From contig JAULBX010005442.1 in the NCBI GenBank assembly GCA_032358255.1, positions 1 to 64,000 on the forward strand: a stretch of 64,000 bases of DNA, given 5' to 3'. A program made the translations under genes and the position numbers. The notes beneath the pieces are model-generated. The model worked only from the letters and a program-made list of their open reading frames with translations, was not told the origin of the DNA and ran no database searches. This document shows, one piece after another, positions 11,901 through 22,790 of the stretch (position 1 is the first letter of the stretch; the number at the start of each line of letters is the position of its first letter). Source of the stretch: Heterotrichella gracilis (taxonomy: Eukaryota; Sar; Xanthophyceae; Tribonematales; Xanthonemataceae).

Positions 11901-14900
11901 TCAAATACCTGTTGGGTTGTAGGTTCGCACTCGCCCTCAAGTGGCACGCCATCAGCTGGTTCACTTATTGCTATACACTAGTTGGTAAATTACTTGGAAC
12001 ACATAGGGGTCCAGGTGTTAGGTTTTTTTCCTCACCTGCATGTGGCGCACCAGCAGCCCCTTTTTTGAGGGGTCGCGCGCAGCCTGCGCCTCCAGCCGCG
12101 CCACCTCCCCGTCCCCATCCTCAAACACGTCCCCCCTGGGCACCACCATCAGGGTGCGCATGAGCCCCTTCACCACGCAGCAGCAGGACAGGAACTGGCC
12201 CTGGTGGCGGACCTGCAAAGGAGGGGGGGTAAGGCGAGGTTTGGAAATGCTAGCCAAAATTGTGATCTGTAAACCGCACACTCTCAAGATCCGCAGCCCC
12301 CATCTCATCTCTTACACCCACCCCCTCAACCAGGAACTCAAAGTGGAAATGATCAACTTCATGATGTAATTGTAACAGCACATGCTTTTTTAAATGATAT
12401 TTTATATGGTGATGCTGGCATCAATTTGGCCCACCTTTCCAAACAGGTACACCCTGTCCGCCTGCCCGGGCTCCTCATGCGCATCCACCATGTAGAACCG
12501 CACATTGCCCTCCTCATCCACAGGAAGGTCGCGCATAACACCCTCCCCTTGCGCCGCAGCGCTGGCCGCAGCCGCTGCATCCACCATGGGTGAGTCCACT
12601 GCTGCAGACATGATCTGCTGCCACCCCGGGGCGGGGGCCAGTGTGGCGGGTGTGGCGGGCTGCTGGAACATGGGTGGGGGGGTGCGGAAGGGGGTTTTGG
12701 TGGCGAGGGGCTGGGTCTCGGCAGCGGGGGGTGGCGCGGGGTCGACCTGAGGGGGGATGGGTGGGTATTGGTGCAAGCTCTGGTGGGTGACACCCAGTCT
12801 TGTGATGGCACCAATAGTGCAGGATGTGATGAATGCCCAGGACTGCAGATCGCAACCAAAACCATGTCCATGTGACGCTGTTCCAGGATTTGCACACCTG
12901 GGCTGCTACCACCAAACCCTGTACACCGTGCCGCATGAGCAATGCCACATCATATCATGCCCTCCCCTCCCCTATTCCCCACCTTTGCCCCTCCTTATGC
13001 CATCACATGTTACACACCCTCCCCTCCCCTCCACCCACCTTGACCTCCTCCTCCCTCTCCGGCTCCATGAAGCGCACCCCCTTCACAGCGCTGCAGGGCT
13101 CAGCAGCGGGTCCCTCCCCGTCATCCAAGTTCCCGCTGCCCTCACCCCCCTTGCCCAAAGCCATGGGCGCAATTTCGGGCGCAGCTGCATCGGGCTGGCT
13201 CTCATCCATCGCCTCGATTTCCTCCCCTGGGTTGTGGTAGCCCCCTGCAGGAGGTGGAGGGCGGGGTGGCCGTCAGCTTTTAGGCGGATGGTGTACTAGG
13301 TGGGCAGCATGCAACCCGCATAACCCGTTTCTGATTTGCTAGACTTCATTTTTCCCTTTACCATGGAGGGGTTTGGCAAGCCAATGGCGGTGAAGGGGTT
13401 AGGATTAGGGTTTTAGGTTTGGCAAGGCAATGGCGGTGCCTATGTGACAAGGGCACAAGGAACGTATGTCCCACTCCCTCACATGCACTGACAGCAAGGT
13501 GGTCAGAGAAAGGGGGGGAATGTTACCATCATCGTGAGCATCGTAGGAGGGAGGGTTGGCGCCCGGGGTTTCCTCGGCAGTATCCTCATCATACAGCGGC
13601 ACCATGGGGCGGGGGGCATGGGGTGGTCGAGAAACGGGGGTGGAGTAGCTGGTGGGGGTGCCCACAGCGCCCGCCATGTGCGCCCCGGAAGAACCCTTGG
13701 CTAGGGCAGCAAATGGCCTGGCGGGGTGTTCCCTGCATCGGGCCATGCATCCAAGTCAGCCTGGGTGAGACGGCATGAGGGATTGGCCCCAACAGTGTAT
13801 GAGCCCACCAGTGCATGGAAGGTCTTGACTCAGCACTGCATGGCAATGACAATGCCAAGCTGGCTAGGGTATGCCATCCACGAAACAGTCCAGGAGGTGT
13901 ACAGATGGCATGCATGAATGAGTCCCGTTGCGTCATCCCCAGTATTTCTTCCCAGAAGCCATGCAATCGCACCCCACACTGCGCACAACATAGCCAGACA
14001 TCTCTATCCCTCCCCTGCCCCTTCATCCCACCACCGCCACCCACCTTGACCTGTTTCCTGCCAGCACACTCAGCGGGCGCCTCTGCGGCTTGGCAGCCTC
14101 CCTGCACGCAGGCACAGCACATGAGTGAGGTGGCAGCCGACAAGTATGGAGCTTGGAGTACCAAAATGGAGCAGGGGCTATGGCAGCGCCGAAACCCTAC
14201 ACCAGTTATTGGCATGACCCATTGCGCACTGCAGCCGCGCCTCTGAAGGCAGTGACTGCCAACCTCACTCGGTGACAAGGGCACTTACAATACTGACAAC
14301 CAACCAAGGGGACTGCGGGTGGGCACGTACGCGATGGGAGTGTCTGACCCCAGCTCAGCCAGGATGTCCTCCAGCAGGTCGTCTGAGGAGACGTTGGTGG
14401 TGGGGGGTGCAGGGGCGTGCGCTCTGGGGGCGCGGGCTGAGCAGGAGGCAGGGGCAGGAGTGAGTAGCTGTGCCATGGTGTGGTGTGTATGCATTGATTT
14501 GCTGTGTGTGGGTGCACGGTGGGTGTGAAGTTGGTGGTGGTGCAGGTGGGTGGTGGGTGGAGGGGGAGCTCAGGCAGAAGAGAGGCATCTGGTGTCGGGT
14601 CTGGGCGTGCATACCTTGTGCTGCAGCAAACAGCTTCTGCATCCTGTGCTTGTGTCCCGGTGCAGGCTCCTCAGCAGCCTTCTTCTTGTTGCGCTGGTTC
14701 CCTGGATACAAGTGGTAGGAAGTGGGTATAGTGGGCGAGCAACAGAACCCCTGCCCACAGGCACCCACACATCCACCAGGCAGAAGCAACAACAGCCACC
14801 TTTGCAATGAGTTGCAAAGGTGGGTGTGTCTCTCTGCTGACTCTTCCAAGCTGGGGGTTTGCATGATAGAGGTCATTGTGGAATGGTTACCTGGTGGGTT

Positions 14901-15425
14901 TGCATCCTTCCTTTTCTTGTTGTTGGCTGCTTCCTCCTGCGCAGCGTCTGGGTTGGTCCACCACTCCTCCTCCTCGCCAATGTCCTCGTACCCGTTGCCG
15001 TCATCGTCGTCTATGAAACCACCTGCACAGTGGGTGCAAGCTCAACCCTTGTAACGTACAGTTATGAGGTGCAGGGCATTGGGTGCATGATGCAGCCTTG
15101 CACGCTTCCCTCTTGTGGCTTTATTGCCGTGACATCTGAAGAACGCGATCGTGTCCTCGTTACAAGCTGGGTGGGGGGCTTAGAGCCATATGGGCATATG
15201 CTGTGGCGAAGCATGTGGCGAAGCATGTGGGGTACCTCCTTCGGCCCTCCTCTTGGAAACAAGCTTGGAGTACTCGTCCTCGTCAAGCTCATCGTATACA
15301 GCAGCTTCCTCTTTCACTTCGTACGCGTTCACTCGCTTCTCGCCCGTCTCACGAAGCCTTTTGAGCTCCCGGAGTGCGAGCTTGGAGGCACTGGGACCAC
15401 GACCTTCCCTCCGGCTACGCTCCAT
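2955..15425 (-). CDS. POLA1: DNA polymerase alpha catalytic subunit (p180), 27 exons
   Basis: Catalytic subunit of DNA polymerase alpha-primase, which extends RNA primers at nuclear replication origins and on the lagging strand. Exons, 5' to 3': 15236-15425, 14891-15022, 14615-14701, 14289-14436, 14051-14101, 13527-13717, 13039-13244, 12435-12746, 12036-12212, 11388-11702, 10906-11094, 10531-10632, 10079-10284, 9661-9775, 9286-9414, 8847-9001, 8480-8566, 7989-8237, 7625-7717, 7097-7315, 6386-6607, 5957-6096, 5434-5599, 5033-5183, 4349-4531, 3810-4090, 2955-3189. They sum to 1,576 codons plus stop, with every junction in phase. The N-terminus has the p180 N-domain (MERSRREG, then DEDEYSKLV). 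Family-B motifs are intact: motif [11 protein letters not shown] near residue 990, motif [10 protein letters not shown] near 1070, motif C YGDTDS near 1121. Length is close to plant and animal p180. Oddity: the C-terminal zinc-site cysteines are mostly missing (see findings). An in-frame Met lies 7 codons upstream at 15446. A spliceable frame at 15781-15942 could be a further 5' exon. Many introns hold exon-edge echoes. Confidence 0.95.
3468..3742 (-). repeat. Three echoes of the 3' edge and donor of POLA1 exon 26
   Basis: Copies at 3468-3527, 3569-3628 and 3681-3742 repeat the last ~60 bases of the penultimate POLA1 exon together with its GT donor; the functional copy is 3801-3868. Spacing is 101-120 bases, and the spacers are built of CCCTAAA/AAACCCTA-like sequence. 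In the assembled frame only the innermost copy is used. Confidence 0.85.
5640..5880 (-). repeat. Echoes of POLA1 exon 23
   Basis: 5640-5712 is a strong copy of 5532-5605 (5' edge of exon 23). Two more diverged copies of the 'GAGCTGCTTGGTGATGATGA' segment start near 5752 and 5849. TTTAGGG tracts sit between them. Confidence 0.7.
6157..6280 (-). repeat. Echoes of POLA1 exon 22 5' edge
   Basis: 6157-6200 copies the acceptor-side edge of exon 22 (6062-6105), and a shorter diverged copy lies at about 6249-6272. TTTAGG-like sequence separates them. Confidence 0.65.
6676..6712 (-). repeat. Echo of POLA1 exon 21 5' part
   Basis: About 30 bases match the exon 21 segment that carries the catalytic YGDTDS motif (near 6570-6600), stranded in the upstream intron. 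Confidence 0.6.
6802..7034 (-). repeat. Three echoes of POLA1 exon 20 3' edge and donor
   Basis: 6802-6831 (short), 6895-6966 (70 bases, strong) and 6994-7034 repeat the functional exon 20 donor edge at 7085-7155, each including the AGGGTCTCACCTCCAGCCCC junction in some form. Confidence 0.8.
9058..9095 (-). repeat. Echo of POLA1 exon 16 5' edge
   Basis: Copies 8974-9010, including the acceptor side of exon 16, with a few substitutions. Confidence 0.7.
9959..10012 (-). repeat. Echo of POLA1 exon 13 3' edge
   Basis: Near-exact copy of 10082-10135 inside exon 13 (the exonuclease-like domain), 123 bases away in the downstream intron. Confidence 0.8.
10752..10830 (-). repeat. Echoes of POLA1 exon 11 3' edge
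   Basis: 10796-10830 copies the exon 11 edge at 10906-10942; 10752-10782 is a weaker second copy. Confidence 0.6.
11820..11850 (-). repeat. Echo of POLA1 exon 9 3' edge
   Basis: Matches the donor-side edge of exon 9 at 12031-12060 with few changes, about 210 bases away. Confidence 0.6.
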
Positions 15426-15990
15426 CTTGGACGATGGAAACAACAAACCTGTCAGAGGTTTGACTATACGTTCAGCTATACAAACTGGGTTGTTACAGCA
15501 TGCCCCGGTGTCTCTTACAGAGGCAAGGGGGCTACGGTTCGAAGTGAAGTGTGAACCTGTTTCAAACTAGTGGTGGGTTATACAAACAGCTGCCAGCCAA
15601 CAAGGCTATGGAGCCACTTATCTGCCACGCGATGCCTCAACTCGCTTTCTTAACCAACTGGCGACCTTAACGTGTTTGCATCTGCGAAGGCACCCTTGTA
15701 GTGCTTTTGGCCCAAGTTGGGTGGGTTAGCGTTTTCACAGCTGAAAATTTCAAACGATTTGAATTTTCGGCGGCACTTACGGGTAGCGGCCCATCGGCGG
15801 AGAGACCGCCCATCAAGGGCATGTGAACAATATGAAAAAGCAGCTCGATTGTGTGGCTTCTGGCTAGATCAGACTCGCCACTGAAGGTCAACGCGTCGCA
15901 GCCAGTGCCCACTTTGTCCATAGTCCTCAGTGCCGCATCCAATTGACTAGGACACCTGTCAGGAAGTGGACGCTATTCAACGTGTGAGCC
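15426..15990. promoter_or_regulatory. Divergent POLA1 / VPS9A promoter region
   Basis: 565 bases separate the start codons of two divergently transcribed genes, so this must hold both 5' UTRs and promoters. 15743-15768 is a near-perfect palindrome with arms GAAAATTTCAAA and TTTGAATTTTC around CGA, a possible factor site. On - a 54-codon frame starts at ATG 15942 and ends at a strong GTAAGT donor (exon 15781-15942); it could join in phase to the AAG/ATG junction at 15425 and be a 5' exon of POLA1. No TATA box is evident. Confidence 0.5.
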
Positions 15991-18900
15991 ATGGCTGACG
16001 ATACGCAGCTGGCAGAGGCCACGCAGCCTCTATCCTTCGCTGAGTTTCTGGAAAAGATGCGGGAGCCGGCTGCCGCAGACTTGGTCCGGAGCATAAAAAA
16101 GTACGGGACCCACATGTCGAACCCCCACGGGGACAGTACGCTCAACAGATACAGCCAAGAACCGCCCGTTCTCACGCACGTTTTGTTACGCAGTTTCATA
16201 AAAAGTTTCGAGGAAAGGAAACCTGACCCCGAGAGAGACAGCCAACTGGTCCAGGTTCGATTGCCGTCCCATATGCATGCGTATACTCCTCTTTAGATTG
16301 TCAACCTACGTGGCAGTGTGTGCTACATCCCATCAAAAGCCATTATACAACCCCCGCGACCCGAGGCCCTGTGTTCGCTGTCCAGGACTTTCTGTCTCAG
16401 TCAGAGGCCACCTTCAGGCGGCACCCCGTGTGGGCGAATGCACCCCCCGAGCACCAGTCCCAAGCAGTGGAGGTAGGCAGGGCCAAACGTGCATACCCAC
16501 TCCCAGTTTCTCACCCTATCCCAGCGCATGAGACTCCAACCCAATTTTGTTACAGTGCAAACCCCCCCCTTAAGACTCCCTCGCACCATCATCACATGCC
16601 ATGCCCAACACACCGTCATATACCCTCCCAGCCACTGGCCCGCAACCTCCACACCCCACACACTTAAAACCCATGTGTTCTCAACTCCACCACCACTCAA
16701 CGACCTTTGGAGCACAGTCCCCTACCCCACAGTCAGAACCCCAAACCCAAACCCTAAACCCTAAACCCCGCCCACCCCAGGGCCTGGAGAAGTATGCGAT
16801 GACCAAGGTGTACCAGCACGCAATACTCACTCACCCCAACCGTACACACGCTAAACCTAAACCCTGCACCCAAACCCCAAACCCTGAACCCCACTACCCC
16901 AGGGCCTGGAAAAGTACGTGATGACCAAGGTGTACCAGCACACCTTTGCACAGTCCGACCTGGACCGCGAGCGGGACGAGGTGCTGGCGCAGCGCCTGGG
17001 CGCGCTTGCCTTTGTGCGGCCCCTGCATCTGGACATACCCGAGCAGTACTGGAACGAGGGGTCGTGGGTGCTGGCCATTCGCGAGCTGCTCAAGATCAAC
17101 AACTACAAGGTGAGTGGGGGCTATTCTGGCTGTATGCCTGGGGTGCATGCAACTGCCTTAAAACGGCAGGAAGTGTGTGTGTGTGTGTGGGGGGGGGGGG
17201 GTCAGGGAGTGAGGCACGCTCTGAGCGGTTCTGGTAGGCGGGTTCGTGGGTGCTGGCCACGCGCGAGCTGCTCAGTAGAAGGGGTCTGCCCTTTTGCATG
17301 CATGCCTGCAAGGTGGGCGCTGGGGCGCGAACCAGGGTGAAGGGTAAGGGTGAAGATGTAGGTGCATGGTGCGCCCAGGCGGCGCCACAGGGAAAGCAGG
17401 CCAGGTGGCGCATGCAGATGATGCCGATGGCTGCTCTTGTGCAATGCCATGTGATGGCTCATAGCAGGGTGGTGCCAGATGGTGTCAACCCTGCCCACCG
17501 CTGGGTTCATTAAGTCCTGAACCCTCGTACGCCCTTTGCAGGCCCCTCGCGACAAGCTGGTGTGCATCCTCAACTGCTGCCGCGTGATCAACAACCTGCT
17601 GCATGCGGGGCTGGAGTCAGGCGCAGAAGCAAAAGGTAGGGGAACGGGAGGGCTGTTCACATAAGGCCCTTTAAGATGGAAAGCAAATGCAGTCGCATGC
17701 GGTCGGGCATGGGTGCGGCATGACGGTCGCACCAGCGTCCATGGCTGCCAAAAGGCAGAGACAACAGCGCACATGGCCGGCACGTGGCACAGACAAAGAG
17801 TGCTTATGGCCGCCACATGGCGGAAATAGTCGCAACCATGGCCCGTAAATAGCATGCACACAACGCATGTGGACTGGCAGCCGTGGGTGGGCACATACTG
17901 ATGCAGATGTATCCCATGCGCTCTCATTACCCCGCCCCCACAGCAACCGCATGCATGCAATCCCGCTCGGTGCCCACACCACACGTCCACCCACCCCACC
18001 CACGTCCTCCATGTGTAGGCAGGCGGGTGCGCACAATCCCACCCCCCCCACATGCGAACCCCTCTCATGCAAATCCATCCCCTGCCCCCGCAGGCGCCGA
18101 CGACTTCCTGCCGGTGCTCATCTACGTGGTGCTCCAGGCCAACCCCCCGCAGCTGGCCTCCAACCTGGAGTACATCCAGCGGTTCAGGATGGCCAGCAGG
18201 ATGATGTCGGAGAGCGCATACTTCTTTACGCAGCTGGTGCGGAGGGGCTTGTGCAGGGTTCTGTGCAGGGTTTTTGTGTTTGGGGTCTGCACGGCGGGAG
18301 AGCATTGGATGGCCCATTTTATGAATTCATTCATTCAATGTTTTATGAATCCATTTATTTGCAAGTATTGCATTACTTTGCCCTTTTTTGCTTTTTGCCA
18401 ATGTCCTTTTGTCCTTTCTGGTTTTGTAACCTTTTGCATTTTTGCTTTTGTGCCCTTTTTGTCTTTTGTACTTTTTGTCCTTTTCAATCTTTTTTGCCCC
18501 TTTTTTTACTTTTCACTTGGCTCCTGCCTTTTGACTTTTTGGTGCATGTGGCAGTGGTTTCCTGGGGGTAAGCAGTGCTTTCAACAAGCACACTGCGCTC
18601 CCTCCGGTATTGGCCTCTGCTATTCCCCCACCCCAACCCACCCCACTACCACCCACCCACAGCCCCCCACCCACCCCTAACCCAGGCCCTCCTGTGACCC
18701 CACCCCTAACCCATTCGTGAAACCACCAAGCAGCCTACTATCCCCACCCTCAAACGTTCCTACCCCCACCCCCGCAGTACTCCGCCGCCTCCTTCATCGA
18801 AACCATCACAGTCAACTCACTCACCATCGACCCCGATGAATTCCTGGCGCACATGCTGGCTGCTGGGATCCCAGACATCCAGCTAGCGCAGGTCACTGCC

Positions 18901-21900
18901 CCCGGGCCATCCAGCCCTGGCAGGGTGCTGGGAAAGGACGGGGGGTTCAGCGTGTCTCCCAAGGCTGGAGGTGCGGTGGGGTGGTAGTGGGGTGTGGGGT
19001 TGTGGGGAGTATGTTAGGTGGCCTAACGGCAGTACCACACATGTTGGGTTGACATGGGCTACTGGGTGTAGGGTTTAGGTTGCGGTGTCCTGGCATGTGA
19101 GCACCGCGTGCATGGGCACTGGGCAGCAAGGGTCTAGGACATATATGCACAGGGTTTGAGTTCTAGGGTGTGGCGTCCAAAATTTTGAGCACTGCGTGCC
19201 TCGCCATGGCTGCCAGGTCAATTGCACACGGTGTAGGGTTAAGGGTGCAGCAGCCTGGCAATGCCACAAAAATCTGGCATTTTCACTACTATTCTTGCAA
19301 TTTTTTTTCTTTTCAGCCTTGTGTCTGTAAATTGACTCCCCTCGCTGGTTCCCCTTGCGCAGGGACAGTTATGGGCACACCGCTGGCCACCCCAGCCAAG
19401 CCCACCATCACTCTACCACAGGTAAGGGTGTGGGAAGGGCTGTTGTGCACACCTTGGGTAAGCCTCCATCACCTTGCTCAATTTCATCTCCTACCGTGTG
19501 GCTTCTATGCAAGTGGATTATCACTGCACCGTCATTGCATACTGTTGTGTTCATTTGCCAGAATGCTACCGTATGTTGTGTTGGACAGGAGTGCCTGGCG
19601 TTTGGCGACAATTGGTGGATGCATCCCTCTGGGGCCACGCATGTAACTGTAACTGCTACCGTATGTAAAATCACCAATCACCCCCTCAGCGCATGCCTGC
19701 TCTCCGTCACTAAAGGCAGACGGAACCCTGAAACCCTAAAACCCTAGGCCTCCTCCCCGTTGCCACAGGAGGCAGACCTGTCCCCCTTGTCCCAATCCCA
19801 GCTCCCCACCCCCGCCAAGCACCCCAGCAAAGCACCCCGCCCCCCCTCCCCACCCCTCCCGACACCCCACCAACAGGAGCAAGGGGGGATGATTACCATG
19901 GAACCACTCCTACCACCACCACCACCCTCACCACAGCCACAGCCGCAGACACAGCCACAGCCACAGCCAGGCACCCCACTAGGTTTGCCCGTAGCGGGTT
20001 CTGTGGGGGATTCAGGAGGGATGGGGGGTGCAGCGGCGCGCGCACAGCCAGGGGCCAGCACCAGCCACAGGTGGGGATGCTGAAAGACGCGCAAACCCCA
20101 GGGATGGAATTGTCATAAATGGTTGGAAAATGCGTCAGTCACCCTCACAACTATACCACCACTCTGCACACACTGCCTGTGGCTTGTGGCGTCGATAGCA
20201 TCGGTTTGTGCCCTGCCATTGCCTCTCTTCCGTCATGTATCAACATCTAATACATTTAAATTTGTGGGATTTAAATCATGTACCCCAGTTGCGCCACGCA
20301 AACCTGTGCCCGCCCATGTGATGGTGTACCATGTGTGGCACTTGGAACCTACATCATTGGGTTTTGTTGGTTCCTGTTGGGTCCGCTTCCTCCTCACATG
20401 TGTCCCCCCCCCTTCAGGATTGACTGGCCCGCCATTGAGGAGCTGGAGGCGGGTGGCCTGTCCCAGCTGATGGGGGGTGGGGCGCAGCCACTGCTGCAGC
20501 ACCCACACACCTTTGTGTATGCAGCGCTGCAAGACCTGAGGGTGGTGCGTGCGGTGGAAACCCTACCAAACCCTAATGAAACCCTGGCAAACCCTAGCCC
20601 CTGCTGCAGCACCCACACCACCTTTGCGTACGCTGCGCTGCAGGGCCTGAGGGTGGTACATGTGATGGAACCCTACCAAACTCTGATGAAACTTGATGAA
20701 ACCCTAACACAGCCTAACAAAACCTAGCAGACCCTATCCAGCGGTGCATAACCCAGTGCAGACCTCCACAAAACCCTAGGCATGCAGACTCTGTGTGGCT
20801 GCCCATCACCCACCCACCTTGGAATTCCACGCATGCTGATATGGTGGGTGTGCGACAGCATCCCACCTCGCACAACCCACATGCACACACCTCCTGCCCC
20901 CTGCCCCCAAGACCATCCATCCCCCTCCCACACCAGGGCGACGTGGCACGGCTGCTGTCTGAGTACAAAGAGGTGGTGCTGCGGTATGAGGCGCTGGCCC
21001 TGGCGGTCACACAGGGGCTGGCGGAGAGGCAGGCACAGGCTGCGGCGGCAGCTGCAGCGGCGGCGGCGGCGGCATCGGTATCGGCATCGGCGGCGCAGGG
21101 CGGGGAGCGGGATGACGGCGGGCTGGCGGGGATGTCGCCGGCGGAGGTGCGCGATGCGCCGATCACCGTCCCCGCATCGCCGGTGCCGGCGGCGTTGGAC
21201 ATGCTGGACGCCGGCCCCGCGGCGCAGCGGGATGTGGATGTGGGTGTGGATAGTGCCGCGGCGGAGCGGGATGGGCATGGCGCCGACGGGGCGGAAGAGG
21301 ATGCGGGTGTGGATGATGACGCTGCTGGGCGTGATGTGCATGTGGGTGGCGGCGCCCGGGAGGCGAGCCTGGCGTCGCTGGCGGGCCTGGCGGATTTGGC
21401 GGGTGTGGGTGCGGATGTGGAGGGGGCGGAGGCTGCGGAGGAAGGGGAGGTGGCCCGCGCAAACGCTGTGCACCTGCTTCAGCTGGGTGAGCTGCAGGCG
21501 GGGCGGGAAGGGGGGGAAAGCAGCGCCGGTGGCAGAAACGTGGAGGGAAGTGCGGAGCCAGAGGGCGCTGCGGGTGGCCCTGCCCTGCGCAGCATTGACT
21601 CCAGTGACCTCCTGATAGGTGGCGACGCCACAGAGGATCCTGCTGTGAATGCGGGGTCGGATGCGCAGCCTGCGGGGACCCTTTTCCCGCCAGATGTCGG
21701 TGCTGCACCCCCCATGGATTTGTTGAGCGCATTTGACAATGGGGAAGGGGGGTCGGGGGAGGCTGGTGGTGGGGTGATGCAGGGGAGGGGAGAGGGCGAG
21801 AGGGTAGGGGTAGGGGGTGGGGATTCCGATTTGTTGAGCGCGGCGGTGGGTGAGGTGGCGGGCGGGGTACATCCCGAGGGTGGTGGGGTTGATGCTGGTG

Positions 21901-22007
21901 GTGGGTTGTCTCTGATGGATGCGTCTGTGGGTGGCGCTGGTAGTGGTGGGTCATTGACTGTGGCACCCGGTGGAAATTTGTTTGAGGGTCTGGATGTGCT
22001 GCAGTGA
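15991..22007 (+). CDS. VPS9A: VPS9A-like Rab5 guanine nucleotide exchange factor, 10 exons
   Basis: Activates Rab5-type GTPases for endosomal and vacuolar traffic. Exons: 15991-16254, 16386-16472, 16903-17109, 17542-17635, 18094-18236, 18778-18970, 19363-19421, 19769-20070, 20418-20541, 20937-22007; 847 codons, all phases consistent. The helical bundle and VPS9 domain run from about residue 8 to 290, with plant-type signatures [41 protein letters not shown] and AYFFTQ. The plant C-terminal motif also survives ([20 protein letters not shown] near residue 490). Exon 7/8 encodes a Pro/Gln-rich linker. Oddity: after the conserved motif comes a ~330-residue Ala-, Gly- and Asp-rich tail with little complexity, much longer than in land plants. 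The exon 6 donor was placed at 18970 rather than after 'QLAQ' because only that choice keeps the next exon in a sensible frame. Introns 2, 3 and 9 hold exon-edge echoes. Confidence 0.93.
16743..16769. repeat. Interstitial telomere-like tract (CCCTAAA)
   Basis: Three consecutive CCCTAAA-type units in VPS9A intron 2, directly before an echo of the exon 3 acceptor. Confidence 0.8.
16771..16825 (+). repeat. Echo of VPS9A exon 3 acceptor and 5' edge
   Basis: Repeats the CCCCAG acceptor and first ~40 coding bases of exon 3 (functional copy 16892-16945), offset about 120 bases. Confidence 0.85.
17237..17275 (+). repeat. Echo of VPS9A exon 3 3' part
   Basis: Copies the segment encoding SWVLAxRELL (17060-17095) in the following intron. 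Confidence 0.75.
20598..20662 (+). repeat. Echo of VPS9A exon 9 3' edge and donor
   Basis: Copies 20488-20553 including the GAGGGTGGT donor region; 110-base offset, with AAACCCTA-like spacer. Confidence 0.85.
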
Positions 22008-22790
22008 GGCATGATTAAAGACCCTGCTGGGTCGCCCCTTGTTGTGCCAAGCCTTGGACTAACAATTGTATGATAGGTCATAGAGCTGCTTAGCAGCGAA
22101 TGTGCAGTCTTCAAGTTGACAGTCGCTTCATTAATCAATATTGTTGGAATCATTAACCACATTGCATGACATTGTAGTGGCCTGGATGTGCTGCATCGAG
22201 GGGCATGCAGATAATGGAACGCACAAGTCTTAGATCAAACTATTACCAATGGTACACTGATTGAATCAGCGCCAAAAGTGAAATGCTTGGCACTGCGTGT
22301 GTAATGCAGACTGCTGATCTGGCTGGAGTGACACGATGATTGACAGTGTGACTGTCACAGTCCATAGTGTCAGTGACACGTGAGTACCAAACCTGTGTGG
22401 TACCAGACCTGCGTGTCAGGTTGGGTTGCAGTGCATGCTGACATGCACATTGTGCATTAATTGTCGCTGTCAAGTAATTACTTGTTCCTTGCCAAGGAAT
22501 TATTAGCATCAGTTTTCTGCTATATAGCAGCATCAAGCGCTGTCAGAATATGTGCCTTCGGGAGGAAAAGAGCAAGCGTTATGTTTTGCTGCGGAGCTCT
22601 GTTGCAGGTTTTGTTATTGTCTGTTCCAGGGGTGAATAAGCAGGTGGTCGTGGTGAACCCATTGATGAAAGAATACTAAAGAATAGTAATAAATTCCCCG
22701 CCGCAGGCCTTGCAAACAATGTGGGGGTGGAAGGCCCAAAATCCTGCGGCGCCAACCTCCACTGCTGCGGCTCCAATCCCACTGTAAATG
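22008..22790. other. Convergent spacer between VPS9A and the Q-rich gene
   Basis: Contains both 3' UTRs and no recognised exon. A TGTAA for VPS9A lies at 22300-22304. On the opposite strand the TGTAA nearest the Q-rich gene overlaps its stop codon at 22791-22795. 'CTGGATGTGCTGCA' from the VPS9A stop region recurs near 22181-22194, a short echo of the gene end. Confidence 0.5.
22300..22304 (+). terminator. Possible TGTAA poly(A) signal of VPS9A
   Basis: TGTAA 293 bases after the stop; the motif is short, so chance occurrence is possible. Confidence 0.3.
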
